In this document: piece by piece, positions 7,813 through 15,968 of the stretch
Layout of the letters: each line of letters begins with the position of its first letter
Numbering within the stretch: the stretch's first letter is position 1
NCBI RefSeq assembly: GCF_004761975.1
Contig: NZ_RQII01000053.1
Coordinates: forward strand, 46,559-110,558
DNA from: Planococcus koreensis
GTDB taxonomy: Bacteria; Bacillota; Bacilli; Bacillales_A; Planococcaceae
Direction of reading: 5' to 3'
DNA length: 64,000 nt
The notes under the pieces: generated by a model
Told to the model about the DNA's origin: nothing
The model's database searches: none
The model's input: the letters and a program-made list of their open reading frames with translations, nothing else
Program-made: the position numbers and the translations under genes

Positions 7813-10269
7813 TTAGGCAACCGCCGGTTTGAAGCTTTTAAGCCTCAAGGCATTGATCAACACCGAAACGGAACTGAAACTCATGGCGGCGCCGGCAATC
7901 ATCGGGCTTAGCAGTGGGCCTCCGAACAAATAGAGGATTCCCATCGCTACCGGTATGCCCAGAATATTATAGGCGAAAGCCCAGAACAGGTTTTGTTTTA
8001 CGTTTTTGATTGTGGATTTGCTCAAATCCACTGCAGTCAAGACATCCATCAAATCGCTTCTCATCAGCACGATATCCGCTGATTCCATTGCTACGTCAGT
8101 GCCGGAGCCGATAGCGATGCCGACATCCGCCTGCGCCAAAGCCGGCGCATCGTTTATGCCATCTCCGACCATTGCCACAACCTTGCCTTCTGCTTGAAGT
8201 TTTTTGACTTCGTCCGCTTTATCCTCAGGCAAAACTTCACTCAGGACACGGTCCACCCCGACTTGTTTGGCGATTGCTTCAGCTGTCAGCTTATTATCGC
8301 CTGTCAGCATGGCGACTTCGATGCCCATTTTCTGCAGTCGGCGGATCGCCAAGGCACTTGATTCTTTGATTGTGTCAGCCACAGCAATTGCGCCAGCCAG
8401 TTTTCCGTCTGCTGCGATAAACATCAATGACTTCCCTTGGCCCGCCAAATTGTCGGCCGCTTCCGATAGGACGCTGAGCGAAATATTTTGGCTAGCCATT
8501 AACTTGCGATTGCCGATTGACACTTTGCGGCCGTCTATCTCAACTTCCAGGCCATGGCCTGGAATCGCCTTGAACGCTTCGCCTTTGCCAAGAAGCAGCC
8601 CTTTTTTAGCTGCCGCTTCAACAATCGCTTCCCCGATAGGATGTTCAGAACCTTTTTCAGCGGACGCCGCAAGCGCCAGCAATTGTTCTTCTGTTAATGT
8701 GCTGTCAGCCAACACAATATCAGTCACTTTCAACTTTCCTTCCGTAATGGTTCCTGTTTTATCAAAGACGATTGTTTGTATTTTATGGGTGGTTTCCAGC
8801 GCTTCACCGCTTTTGATTAATACGCCATGTTCCGCGCCTTTCCCGGTGCCGACCATAATCGCAGTCGGCGTCGCAAGGCCGAGGGCGCACGGGCAGGCAA
8901 TGACCAATACGGAAATCGTGATCGTCAGCGCAAAGACAGCTGTCTGGCCGCCGAAATACCAGGCCAGGCCTGAAATCAATGCCAAACCGATGACAACAGG
9001 CACAAAGTATGCCGAAATAATGTCTGCCAATCGGGCAATCGGCGCTTTCGAGCCTTGTGCATCTTCCACCAATTTGATGATCCGCGCGAGCACGGTGTCT
9101 TTGCCGACTTTTGTCGCACGATAGCGGATTGCACCGTTCTTGTTGATGCTCGCTCCGACGATGGCGTCTCCCGGAGCTTTGTCGCTCGGCAAACTCTCAC
9201 CCGAAATCATCGATTCGTCGACAGACGTGGTGCCTTCTGTAACGATTCCGTCCACCGGCATTCTTTCCCCCGGCTTGACGACGACGATGTCTCCTACTTC
9301 CACTTCATCGACAGAGATTTCACGCTCTTCGCCGTCTCTGAAAACAACAGCGGATTTCGGCGCCATCCCCATCAATTTTTTGATGGCTTCGGACGTTTTG
9401 CCTTTTGACAAGGCTTCAAAATATTTCCCTAAGGTGATCAACGTCAGAATGACTGCAGCTGATTCGTAGTACAGGTTATCAGCAGCGTGCTCGTCGCTTG
9501 CAAACATGAACGCTGTGACAACCAAGCTGTACACAAACGCCGCACTTGTCCCCAACGCGATAAGCGAATCCATATTCGGATGCCCTTTAAATAAAGTGCG
9601 GAATCCTACTGTGAAGAATTTCGCCCCTAAGATCATCACAGGAATGGTCAAAAGCAGCTGGATCATGGCAAAATTCGTGTGGTTGATTTCAGGATCGATG
9701 ATTGACGGCAGCGGCATTCCGAACATATGCCCCATTGAGATGAGCAAGAGCGGCACAGTCAAAGCGGCGGACATCCAGAACCTTCTCCACATTTCTTTTA
9801 TATGCTGCTGCTTTTTTTCCCGATCTTCATCAGCGGAATCGATTGTCGATTCATCGTCATGCGCTTCGTAGCCGGCGTCGCTGACCGCCGATTTGATATC
9901 CGAGATGGCCAAAACGGATGGATCATAGCGGATCACCATTTTTTCGGTGGCCATATTGACATTCGATTCAGCCACTCCCGGCAGTTTGCGCGTCGCTCGT
10001 TCAACGGCTTGGACACAGGAAGCACAAGTCATGCCTTCAATCACAAAACTTTTCACGACGCTGTCAGTACTTGCTTTATATCCCGCTTTTTCGACAGCAT
10101 CCTGGATATCCTGCACAGAAACAGCCGCTTCGTCATAAACGACTTTCACTTTTTCAGTTGCCAAATTGACGTTCGATTCGTCTACTCCGGGCAATTTATT
10201 GACCGCTCGTTCGACCGCTTTTGCGCACGCTGCACAGGTCATGCCTTCTACATTCAATGTTTTTTCCAT
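7813..10269 (-). CDS. copA: Copper-translocating P1B-type ATPase
   Basis: An 818-residue copper exporter. It begins with two heavy-metal-associated domains, each with a CXXC motif (CAAC at residues 12-15 and CASC about 70 residues later), followed by eight membrane helices. The ion-binding CPC sits in IACPCALG, the phosphorylation loop is DKTGTITEG, the HP motif of P1B pumps is in SEHPIGEA, and TGDN and GDGINDAPA complete the ATP site. Cu(I) is moved out across the cytoplasmic membrane at the cost of ATP. It follows copY by 22 bases and shares the cop-box promoter, so it is induced by excess copper. Confidence 0.96.
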   Translation of the reverse strand: MEKTLNVEGMTCAACAKAVERAVNKLPGVDESNVNLATEKVKVVYDEAAVSVQDIQDAVEKAGYKASTDSVVKSFVIEGMTCASCVQAVERATRKLPGVAESNVNMATEKMVIRYDPSVLAISDIKSAVSDAGYEAHDDESTIDSADEDREKKQQHIKEMWRRFWMSAALTVPLLLISMGHMFGMPLPSIIDPEINHTNFAMIQLLLTIPVMILGAKFFTVGFRTLFKGHPNMDSLIALGTSAAFVYSLVVTAFMFASDEHAADNLYYESAAVILTLITLGKYFEALSKGKTSEAIKKLMGMAPKSAVVFRDGEEREISVDEVEVGDIVVVKPGERMPVDGIVTEGTTSVDESMISGESLPSDKAPGDAIVGASINKNGAIRYRATKVGKDTVLARIIKLVEDAQGSKAPIARLADIISAYFVPVVIGLALISGLAWYFGGQTAVFALTITISVLVIACPCALGLATPTAIMVGTGKGAEHGVLIKSGEALETTHKIQTIVFDKTGTITEGKLKVTDIVLADSTLTEEQLLALAASAEKGSEHPIGEAIVEAAAKKGLLLGKGEAFKAIPGHGLEVEIDGRKVSIGNRKLMASQNISLSVLSEAADNLAGQGKSLMFIAADGKLAGAIAVADTIKESSALAIRRLQKMGIEVAMLTGDNKLTAEAIAKQVGVDRVLSEVLPEDKADEVKKLQAEGKVVAMVGDGINDAPALAQADVGIAIGSGTDVAMESADIVLMRSDLMDVLTAVDLSKSTIKNVKQNLFWAFAYNILGIPVAMGILYLFGGPLLSPMIAGAAMSFSSVSVLINALRLKSFKPAVA

Positions 10270-10291
10270 TACGCTCTCAACTCCTTGCTTG

Positions 10292-10750
10292 TTAGTGGCA
10301 ATTTATATTATGTTCTTTTTTGCATTTACATTGGCCGGGAATACAATTACAAGGAACCGTATCAACCGCCTCACTCTTTTTCGCATCCAACGCCGCCTGC
10401 AGCAGCTGTATATCTTCATGGCTGAGCAATGCTTTCGAAATCATATCGGCGATTGTTTTGCCTGCTGCACGGCTGCAAATCTGTCCAAATAACCGGTCCG
10501 TCGCACTTTTTACACTGCCTTCTTCGCTGATGCCGGCCGAATAAATGAATTTATTGCCTTGCGGTGCTGCCAGCAGCATTCCTTTTTTGACAAGGCGCCC
10601 GATAAACGTTTTCGTCGTTGCCGGCTTCCAATCTTTCTTTTCCTGGAGCACTTCAATGATTTCTTTGCTTGTGGCTTGCTCGAGCGTCCAGACGACGCGC
10701 ATGATTTCCCATTCAGCGTCTGTAATCTCCACTTTCTCTTCTACTGCCAT
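10292..10750 (-). CDS. copY: CopY/TcrY-type copper-responsive repressor
   Basis: A 152-residue repressor of the BlaI/MecI/CopY family: N-terminal winged helix (about residues 8-75) and a C-terminal metal site CNCIPGQCKC, matching the CXCX4CXC signature of CopY exactly, with an extra Cys near the end. In enterococcal and streptococcal CopY, zinc at this site keeps the dimer on DNA and Cu(I) displaces it, freeing the operon. It is the first gene of copY-copA-glutaredoxin and sits directly behind its own operator. GGAGGGCC precedes the ATG. Confidence 0.93.
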   Translation of the reverse strand: MAVEEKVEITDAEWEIMRVVWTLEQATSKEIIEVLQEKKDWKPATTKTFIGRLVKKGMLLAAPQGNKFIYSAGISEEGSVKSATDRLFGQICSRAAGKTIADMISKALLSHEDIQLLQAALDAKKSEAVDTVPCNCIPGQCKCKKEHNINCH

Positions 10751-10767
10751 AATGGCCCTCCTTCATT

Positions 10768-10819
10768 TACAGTTGTAATCGATTAATTTCAGTTTACGTT
10801 TGTAATCGTTATTTGTCAA
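10768..10819 (-). promoter_or_regulatory. cop operon promoter with two cop boxes
   Basis: On the minus strand TTGACA (10814-10819) and TAAACT (10791-10796) are 17 bases apart. A perfect cop box TACAGTTGTA (consensus TACANNTGTA) is at 10768-10777, between promoter and start, and a one-mismatch box TACGTTTGTA at 10795-10804 overlaps the -10 element. The 27-bp spacing places both boxes so that CopY would block polymerase. Confidence 0.88.
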
Positions 10820-10832
10820 CCACTTAGTTCTT

Positions 10833-10885
10833 AAAAAAAACCTGCGTTTCCGCTCTGGGATTTCAGAGCGGAAACGCAGGTTTTT
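10833..10885. terminator. Strong bidirectional terminator
   Basis: A perfect 17-bp stem CCTGCGTTTCCGCTCTG with loop GGATTT, flanked by A8 and T5. It ends the CtaG-like/DUF2243 unit just before the cop promoter. Confidence 0.92.
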
Positions 10886-11678
10886 CATTTCAGCAAATTG
10901 CGCTGTGAACTTTCCTGTGGAGCAGTCGACTTGTACCATTGATAGCAAAGGATGATGATCAAAGCCAAGTCTATGGCATCTCCGCCGTAGTACATCAATA
11001 GCGCACCAGCCTCACCATCCGTTTTTCCGACACCGGGCGGCGGTGCAGCGTAAATCAGCTTGGCCAGGATTTTATGCGCGGCCAATGCGGCCATCAAGAC
11101 TGCCGAACGCAAGATGAAGCCGTAGCGGTGCGAGCTTACATCGATATAAATGATGGACATCGTGAACAGGTAGCCTGCTAAAAAACGTGGAGATGGATAA
11201 ATGCATACAGCCATTCCGACCGGTGCATCGCTTCGAAAAGACCCGTCAAGTAAAGTACGTATAACCCTCCGATGTTCAAGAAGGCCGCGGCCACCGGATG
11301 GCTGACAAGCTTTATGGACCGGCTTTTCAAGGCCCGGGACAGCTTTCTAGCTGCAGGAATGCTCAATGTCCTCAATAATAATGTTACCGGTTTTGCGTAA
11401 AGCAGCAGCAGCGGCGCCAACATTCCAAGCAATAAATGCGACGCCATATGCGCTCTGAAGTTCGAATGCGCCAGCTCAGCCAGCGGCCCTGAAAACACCG
11501 CTGCAATTGCCGCTAGCCCACCGCCCCAGAAAACATACCGGTGGAGCGGCCATTTCCTGTATGTCCTGCCTGTCACCAAAGCCGCCATTGGATACAAAAC
11601 AAAAAGCGCGGCAAGCACAATAACTGCCGCCGCTTCAAGTCCTCCGAAAACCTGCTCGGCATGCCCATGTACTGCCAC
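10885..11678 (-). pseudogene. CtaG-like cytochrome oxidase assembly protein, one-base frameshift
   Basis: Two frames together encode one multi-helix membrane protein of about 264 residues of the Caa3_CtaG family. The first (11678-11178) begins at GTG behind GAAGGA and stops after HLHVF; the second continues with LAGYLF. CtaG-family proteins have HxHxLLAGYLF in one run. The break is a T6 run on the coding strand (11180-11185); a seventh T restores the frame. CtaG-type proteins help build the CuB site of caa3 oxidases, fitting the copper operon next door. Either a lesion, a phase-variable tract or a sequencing error; the reading frame is otherwise undamaged, so I favour a recent or technical change. 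Confidence 0.88.
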
Positions 11679-11682
11679 TCTA

Positions 11683-12180
11683 TCATCCTTCTTTCGGTGC
11701 GGATTTTTTCAGCTGCATCAAAAGGGCAATGCCGATAACCAATAAAACCGCTCCAGAAATGTTCCACGCCAGATCATACGGCAGCTGCTCAACGCCATAC
11801 CGAATTTGGTGGGTTTGCAGGACTTTGTGATCGATGATGCCATCGAACAGCTGGAACCCCCCTGATCCAAGGAAAACCGCAGCCACCCATCTTTTCATCC
11901 ATACTGCGCTGCGCCTTCTGAGATCCGCAAACAGGAATAATCCGCCAATCGCGGCAAACCAGGCAAACGAATTCAACAATCCGTCAGCAAATATCCCGAC
12001 GCGCGGAGTCGATAAATCATAGAAATGATGCCATTGCAGCAATTGGTGGAAAATCACTTCATCCACGAACGCCATTCCACCGATCCCGAACAGGAGCCCT
12101 GACCATAGATTACGCGAAGCGTATTCGTTGCGTAAATCTCCAGAATGATGCGCCTCTACTCGCTCCGACTGGACCTCCAT
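11683..12180 (-). CDS. DUF2243 membrane protein
   Basis: A 165-residue protein with four hydrophobic helices and the conserved FVDEVIFHQLLQWHHFYD and DGIIDHKVLQTHQIRY stretches, whose paired histidines are the mark of DUF2243. The function is not established; genes of this family often sit beside CtaG-like genes, as here (4 bases apart, same strand), suggesting a joint role in oxidase or copper-site assembly. GAAGGAG precedes the ATG. Confidence 0.85.
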   Translation of the reverse strand: MEVQSERVEAHHSGDLRNEYASRNLWSGLLFGIGGMAFVDEVIFHQLLQWHHFYDLSTPRVGIFADGLLNSFAWFAAIGGLFLFADLRRRSAVWMKRWVAAVFLGSGGFQLFDGIIDHKVLQTHQIRYGVEQLPYDLAWNISGAVLLVIGIALLMQLKKSAPKEG

Positions 12181-12243
12181 CGAATCTCCTTCTTTCCTTT
12201 AGGTTTCTAAAAAAATACCCTTCCGGAAAATCTTCAAACCCAT

Positions 12244-13248
12244 TCAACGGCCATGCGCCCAGGCAATGCGCGGGTCAATTTGGCGCGACATCCGCACCAT
12301 GACCGGCTCGAATCCCAACCGTGGCCAGAAGTAAGAAGCCAAGTGATTGGCAGTGCGCCAGTCAGCGAAAATATACTCGAAGCCGTCTTTCTGCAATTCC
12401 GCAAAACAATGGTCAGCCATCGTCCTGCCTACTCCCCGCCCCCGAAGATCCGGGTTGGTCGATGCTGCGGGCAGCTCGATGCATTTCTCCGGAATGACCA
12501 GATTGTATGGATCGCCGTCTTTGTAATAAACATGGAATCCCGCTACTTGTTCACCTTGTTCAGCAATCCAGACATAGGAATTCTCTTCTTCCGACAGTTC
12601 CTCATAGCCCTTTTTCACTTCTTCCATCGTTTCTTTCGTGATGGGGTTCCACGACGGCGCAGCCGTTTGGTGGATGCTGTTCCACAAGGCCATCTTCTTA
12701 TACAGCTGCACGTCCTCCGGGGTGCCTCGGCGAATCTTCAGCGGCGGCTGTGGCGATACGTTTTTTGGCTCGTATTTTTCCAACGGCAGCAGCGCGTATT
12801 TTTGTTCAAAATAAAACGACTGGTCGAGCCATTCATTCAATAATTTTTGTTCAGCAAGCGGCACCATCAATGCATGATGGAAATAGCCATTTTTCACCCA
12901 TTCCGCTCCGGCGTCAGCGTAAAGCAGCCTCACCAGCCGGGGATGCTCATGTTCACTGACCGCAATCGATTCGTAGCCCATCCAGACATAGCGCCCGCGT
13001 TCAGCGCTTTCCTTGAACTCGTAAAGCAAATAGCCGATCACGTCGATGCCGCGGACTGCGACAATTCCCCCGACATAAGGGCGTTCCAGCATTTTGCGGA
13101 TCACGCCTTCCGCTTCATCGATTTCTTCAAAACGCGCAGGCAAATAAGGGAAAGCCTTACGTTCGCGTTCCTGCCTTTTCGCCAGCAGCACAGCCATTTG
13201 GCGAATATGCTTTTCTTCCATTCCCATAAACTGAATCATCGCCCTCAC
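12244..13248 (-). CDS. GNAT-family N-acetyltransferase, two-domain
   Basis: A 334-residue protein. The C-terminal half (about 165-320) holds a GNAT domain with the acetyl-CoA loop as DLRGRGVGRTMADH; the N-terminal half has a weaker acetyltransferase-like fold (EEAEGVIRKML, GGIVAVRGIDVIGYLL). Length and layout fit tandem GNAT proteins, in which one half has lost catalysis. Substrate is unknown. Its ATG overlaps the stop of the upstream Dph6-like gene (ATGA), so they are translated together. Confidence 0.82.
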   Translation of the reverse strand: MRAMIQFMGMEEKHIRQMAVLLAKRQERERKAFPYLPARFEEIDEAEGVIRKMLERPYVGGIVAVRGIDVIGYLLYEFKESAERGRYVWMGYESIAVSEHEHPRLVRLLYADAGAEWVKNGYFHHALMVPLAEQKLLNEWLDQSFYFEQKYALLPLEKYEPKNVSPQPPLKIRRGTPEDVQLYKKMALWNSIHQTAAPSWNPITKETMEEVKKGYEELSEEENSYVWIAEQGEQVAGFHVYYKDGDPYNLVIPEKCIELPAASTNPDLRGRGVGRTMADHCFAELQKDGFEYIFADWRTANHLASYFWPRLGFEPVMVRMSRQIDPRIAWAHGR

Positions 13249-13910
13249 TCCTTGGTTTGAAGTTTCACATCAAGCATATGGTAATTTCCGTTTATCACTT
13301 TATCGCCGAATTCCACCGGCACCGCCTCAACAAAAATCGGCCCATCGATAACCACCGTATGAAATTCGCCTTCTTCGCCGCAAGGATCGATGCCGATCGC
13401 TTCAAGCTCTCCGATCAGCCCTTCCGTGAATTCCCTGCCGAGAAACGCCGCATCCATCCGCGTCGCATCCACTACCGTAATGACCGCTTTAAAACCCGCT
13501 CTTACCAATTCCAGCAGCAAATCTTTGCGGGGCTCCTGCCACAGCGGATGGCTCGCTTCCATATCCGCTTCAGCACTCACTTTCAGCACCCATTGCAAAT
13601 GATCGTCCAAATCGATATCGCCATAGACGCCCATTTCAATCCCTTGGGCCTTAAAGCTTTTCAGCTGGCGAATGAATTCTTCTTCGTACCCTGCCCAATC
13701 CGCTTTGCCGATGACAAGCGGCAAGCCCATCCGTTCCGCCTGCGCTTCCATGACTTCAAGCGGCAGGCCATGAGACCGCGACCGCACCCCATCCGGTTCA
13801 AACATCGTAAACAGCACCACCGGCACATTGCCGCCCATCACTGCCCGGTAATACGCCAAAGCCGAATCTTTTCCTCCGCTCCATGACATCATAAATGTTT
13901 TCTGCATCAT
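13245..13910 (-). CDS. Dph6-related ATP pyrophosphatase
   Basis: A 221-residue PP-loop ATPase. SGGKDS near residues 10-15 is the PP-loop that binds ATP, and EGGEFHT... (here EEGEFHTVVIDGP) is the second family motif. Archaeal and eukaryotic relatives amidate diphthine on EF-2, a modification bacteria lack, so the bacterial protein must act on something else. AGGTG lies just before the two adjacent ATGs; the second (13907) has slightly better spacing. Coupled to the downstream GNAT gene. Confidence 0.85.
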   Translation of the reverse strand: MMQKTFMMSWSGGKDSALAYYRAVMGGNVPVVLFTMFEPDGVRSRSHGLPLEVMEAQAERMGLPLVIGKADWAGYEEEFIRQLKSFKAQGIEMGVYGDIDLDDHLQWVLKVSAEADMEASHPLWQEPRKDLLLELVRAGFKAVITVVDATRMDAAFLGREFTEGLIGELEAIGIDPCGEEGEFHTVVIDGPIFVEAVPVEFGDKVINGNYHMLDVKLQTKE

Positions 13911-14028
13911 GCACCTCTTTTGTTCTGATTGTTCTTTCCGCTACCTACTTCGACGCCCGCCGAATAAAACCCTTCGCAGGAAGCTCTGCTTTGAGACTAT
14001 TAAGATGCTACTTATTTCCTTTTCACTG

Positions 14029-14423
14029 CGCTTCAGGCGGACGCTTTCCGCGGGCCTGGCTTCAGTCTCCTCGTCGCTACGCTCCTGCGGGGCCCTCAGC
14101 TCAGGCTTTGCCCGCTGGAGTCGCCGCCTTCCGCTTCATTCAAAGGTTTTTCTTAATAGCGAGTCATTTCTCTTATTAAAGAACATGAAAGGTAGAAGTT
14201 TCTGTACTTTGTTTAAAATCTCCAGATATGGAGCAAAACAGCGGAGAAAACCTTACTGCTCCTGCAGTGCTACGCACTTCGTCGCAAAGACTTGCCTTCG
14301 CAAGCTTCGGGTAAGTCTTGCCTGCGGGAAAGCGAGACAGCCGAGACCCCGCAAGCACGCGATAGCGAGCTGAGGAGGCTTGGCGCTCGCCCGCGGCAAG
14401 CGTAGCTGTTTTGCGGAATATCG
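14029..14423. repeat. Long GC-rich intergenic repeat, copy 1
   Basis: About 395 bases between fumC and the Dph6-like gene with no believable gene. It matches the element at 32993-33321 end to end (starts CGCTTCAGGCGGACGC, ends TTTTGCGGAATATCG). The left half (GGCTTCAGTCTCCTCGTCGCT, then CTCCTGCGGGGCC) and the reverse complement of the right half resemble each other, so the whole unit can fold back on itself. About 65 extra bases in the right half distinguish this copy. Similar elements are common between genes in Bacillales; they carry no transposase. Confidence 0.85.
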
Positions 14424-14446
14424 TCACCCAAATCACCTTAACAAAT

Positions 14447-14477
14447 GAAAAAGGCTATCGAAGATATCTCGACAGCC
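14447..14477 (-). terminator. fumC terminator
   Basis: On the minus strand GGCTGTCGA-GATATCT-TCGATAGCC followed by TTTTTC, with one G-U pair. Confidence 0.75.
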
Positions 14478-14490
14478 CTTTCTCTTCTAT

Positions 14491-15873
14491 TCAGTTTCCA
14501 ACCATGTTCTCCGGACGGACCCATTCGTCGAATTGGTCAGCCGTCAAATGGCCGCTTTTCACTGCGGATTCTTTTAACGTCGAGCCATCGTTATGAGCTT
14601 GCTTCGCGATTGCCGCTGCTTTCTCATACCCGATATGTGGATTCAAAGCCGTTACCAGCATCAATGAATTGCTTACGTGGTTCTGGATGACATCCAGGTT
14701 CGCCTCGATGCCGACTGCGCAATGATCGTTGAAGCTGACCAAGCTGTCTGTCAACAAGCGTACAGACTGCAGGAAGTTATAGGCGATAACTGGTTTGAAA
14801 ACGTTCAATTCGAAATTCCCTTGGCTTGCTGAGAAGCCGATTGCCGCGTCGTTGCCCATTACTTGAGCAGCTACCATCGTCAATGCTTCGCTTTGCGTCG
14901 GGTTGACTTTCCCAGGCATGATCGAGCTTCCTGGCTCGTTTGCCGGAATCGTGATTTCGCCGATGCCGCTGCGTGGTCCGCTGGCAAGCCAACGGACATC
15001 GTTTGCGATTTTCATGGCGTCGGCTGCAAGCGCTTTGATCGCGCCGTGCGTGTAAACCATTTCATCGTGGCTCGTCAATGCATGGAATTTGTTTTCTGCT
15101 GAAACGAATTTCGTGCCGACAGATTCACTGATGAAGTCAGCAACCGATGGACCGAATGTCGGATCCGCATTGATGCCGGTTCCGACAGCAGTTCCGCCGA
15201 TAGCAAGTTCGCGCATATATTCGACGCTTTCACGCACCATGCGTTCGCTCTTTTCAAGCATATGTCTCCAGCCGCTGATCTCCTGCCCCAATGTCAATGG
15301 CGTAGCATCCTGCAGATGCGTACGGCCGATTTTGATGACGTCATTGAATTTCTGCGCCTTCTCATCAAGCGTCGCCTTCAATTTTTGGATAGCCGGGATC
15401 AGGTTTTCTGTTACCGCTAAAACACCCGCCACGTGCATTGCTGTCGGGTATGTATCATTCGAGCTCTGTGACATGTTCACGTCATCGTTGGGATGGAGTT
15501 TTTCCTCTGACGATTGCTCCGCCAGGATTTCGTTTCCACGGCGCGCCAATACTTCGTTCATGTTCATATTGGATTGCGTACCGCTTCCTGTCTGCCATAC
15601 GACAAGCGGGAAATGGTCGTCCCATTTACCTGCAATCACTTCATCCGCCGCTGCGCTGATCGCTTGCATTTTCGCTTCAGAAAGCTTGCCTAATTTATGG
15701 TTCGCTTTGGCAGCCGCTTTTTTCAATTCCGCGAAGGCCATAACGACTTCATGCGGCATACGTTCTGTGCCGATTGCAAAGTTTTGGACGCTGCGCTGAG
15801 TCTGGGCTCCCCACATTTTGTCCGCTTCTACTTGAATTTCGCCGATCGTGTCTTTCTCTGTACGATATTGCAT
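14491..15873 (-). CDS. fumC: Class II fumarate hydratase
   Basis: A 460-residue enzyme of the fumarase/aspartase superfamily that interconverts fumarate and malate in the TCA cycle. The superfamily signature [11 protein letters not shown] is present, as are GTGINADP and the [13 protein letters not shown] stretch of FumC; no lesion is visible. Aspartase or argininosuccinate lyase are less likely given the N-terminal WGAQTQRS and the [12 protein letters not shown] stretch. The start is ATG 15873 because GGAG lies eight bases before it; the GTG at 15882 overlaps that ribosome site. Cytoplasmic, homotetramer in the family. Confidence 0.95.
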   Translation of the reverse strand: MQYRTEKDTIGEIQVEADKMWGAQTQRSVQNFAIGTERMPHEVVMAFAELKKAAAKANHKLGKLSEAKMQAISAAADEVIAGKWDDHFPLVVWQTGSGTQSNMNMNEVLARRGNEILAEQSSEEKLHPNDDVNMSQSSNDTYPTAMHVAGVLAVTENLIPAIQKLKATLDEKAQKFNDVIKIGRTHLQDATPLTLGQEISGWRHMLEKSERMVRESVEYMRELAIGGTAVGTGINADPTFGPSVADFISESVGTKFVSAENKFHALTSHDEMVYTHGAIKALAADAMKIANDVRWLASGPRSGIGEITIPANEPGSSIMPGKVNPTQSEALTMVAAQVMGNDAAIGFSASQGNFELNVFKPVIAYNFLQSVRLLTDSLVSFNDHCAVGIEANLDVIQNHVSNSLMLVTALNPHIGYEKAAAIAKQAHNDGSTLKESAVKSGHLTADQFDEWVRPENMVGN

Positions 15874-15968
15874 TCCATTCACTCCAATTCAAAGTCGTTT
15901 ATAAAGCTTCTCTTCTATATTATAAACACAAGATGGCAGGAAAAAGGGATTTTCCGCAGTGAAATACG

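Noticed and set aside
8204..9124. 306-residue plus-strand frame
   Set aside because: Lies wholly antisense to copA with its conserved motifs, has no ribosome site, and is Ser/Ala/Pro-rich as expected of a shadow frame.
11178..11190. Programmed -1 frameshift signal in the CtaG-like gene
   Set aside because: The T6 tract could allow slippage but there is no standard heptamer and no evident downstream pseudoknot; a missing base is simpler.
14029..14423. Insertion sequence
   Set aside because: No transposase, no IS-type ends; the second copy shows it is a short intergenic repeat.
13909..14436. Several frames on both strands inside the long repeat
   Set aside because: They run over the GC-rich repeat, lack ribosome sites and are not shared in frame with the copy at 32993-33321.
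15089..15799. 236-residue plus-strand frame
   Set aside because: Antisense to fumC, whose catalytic signature is intact.
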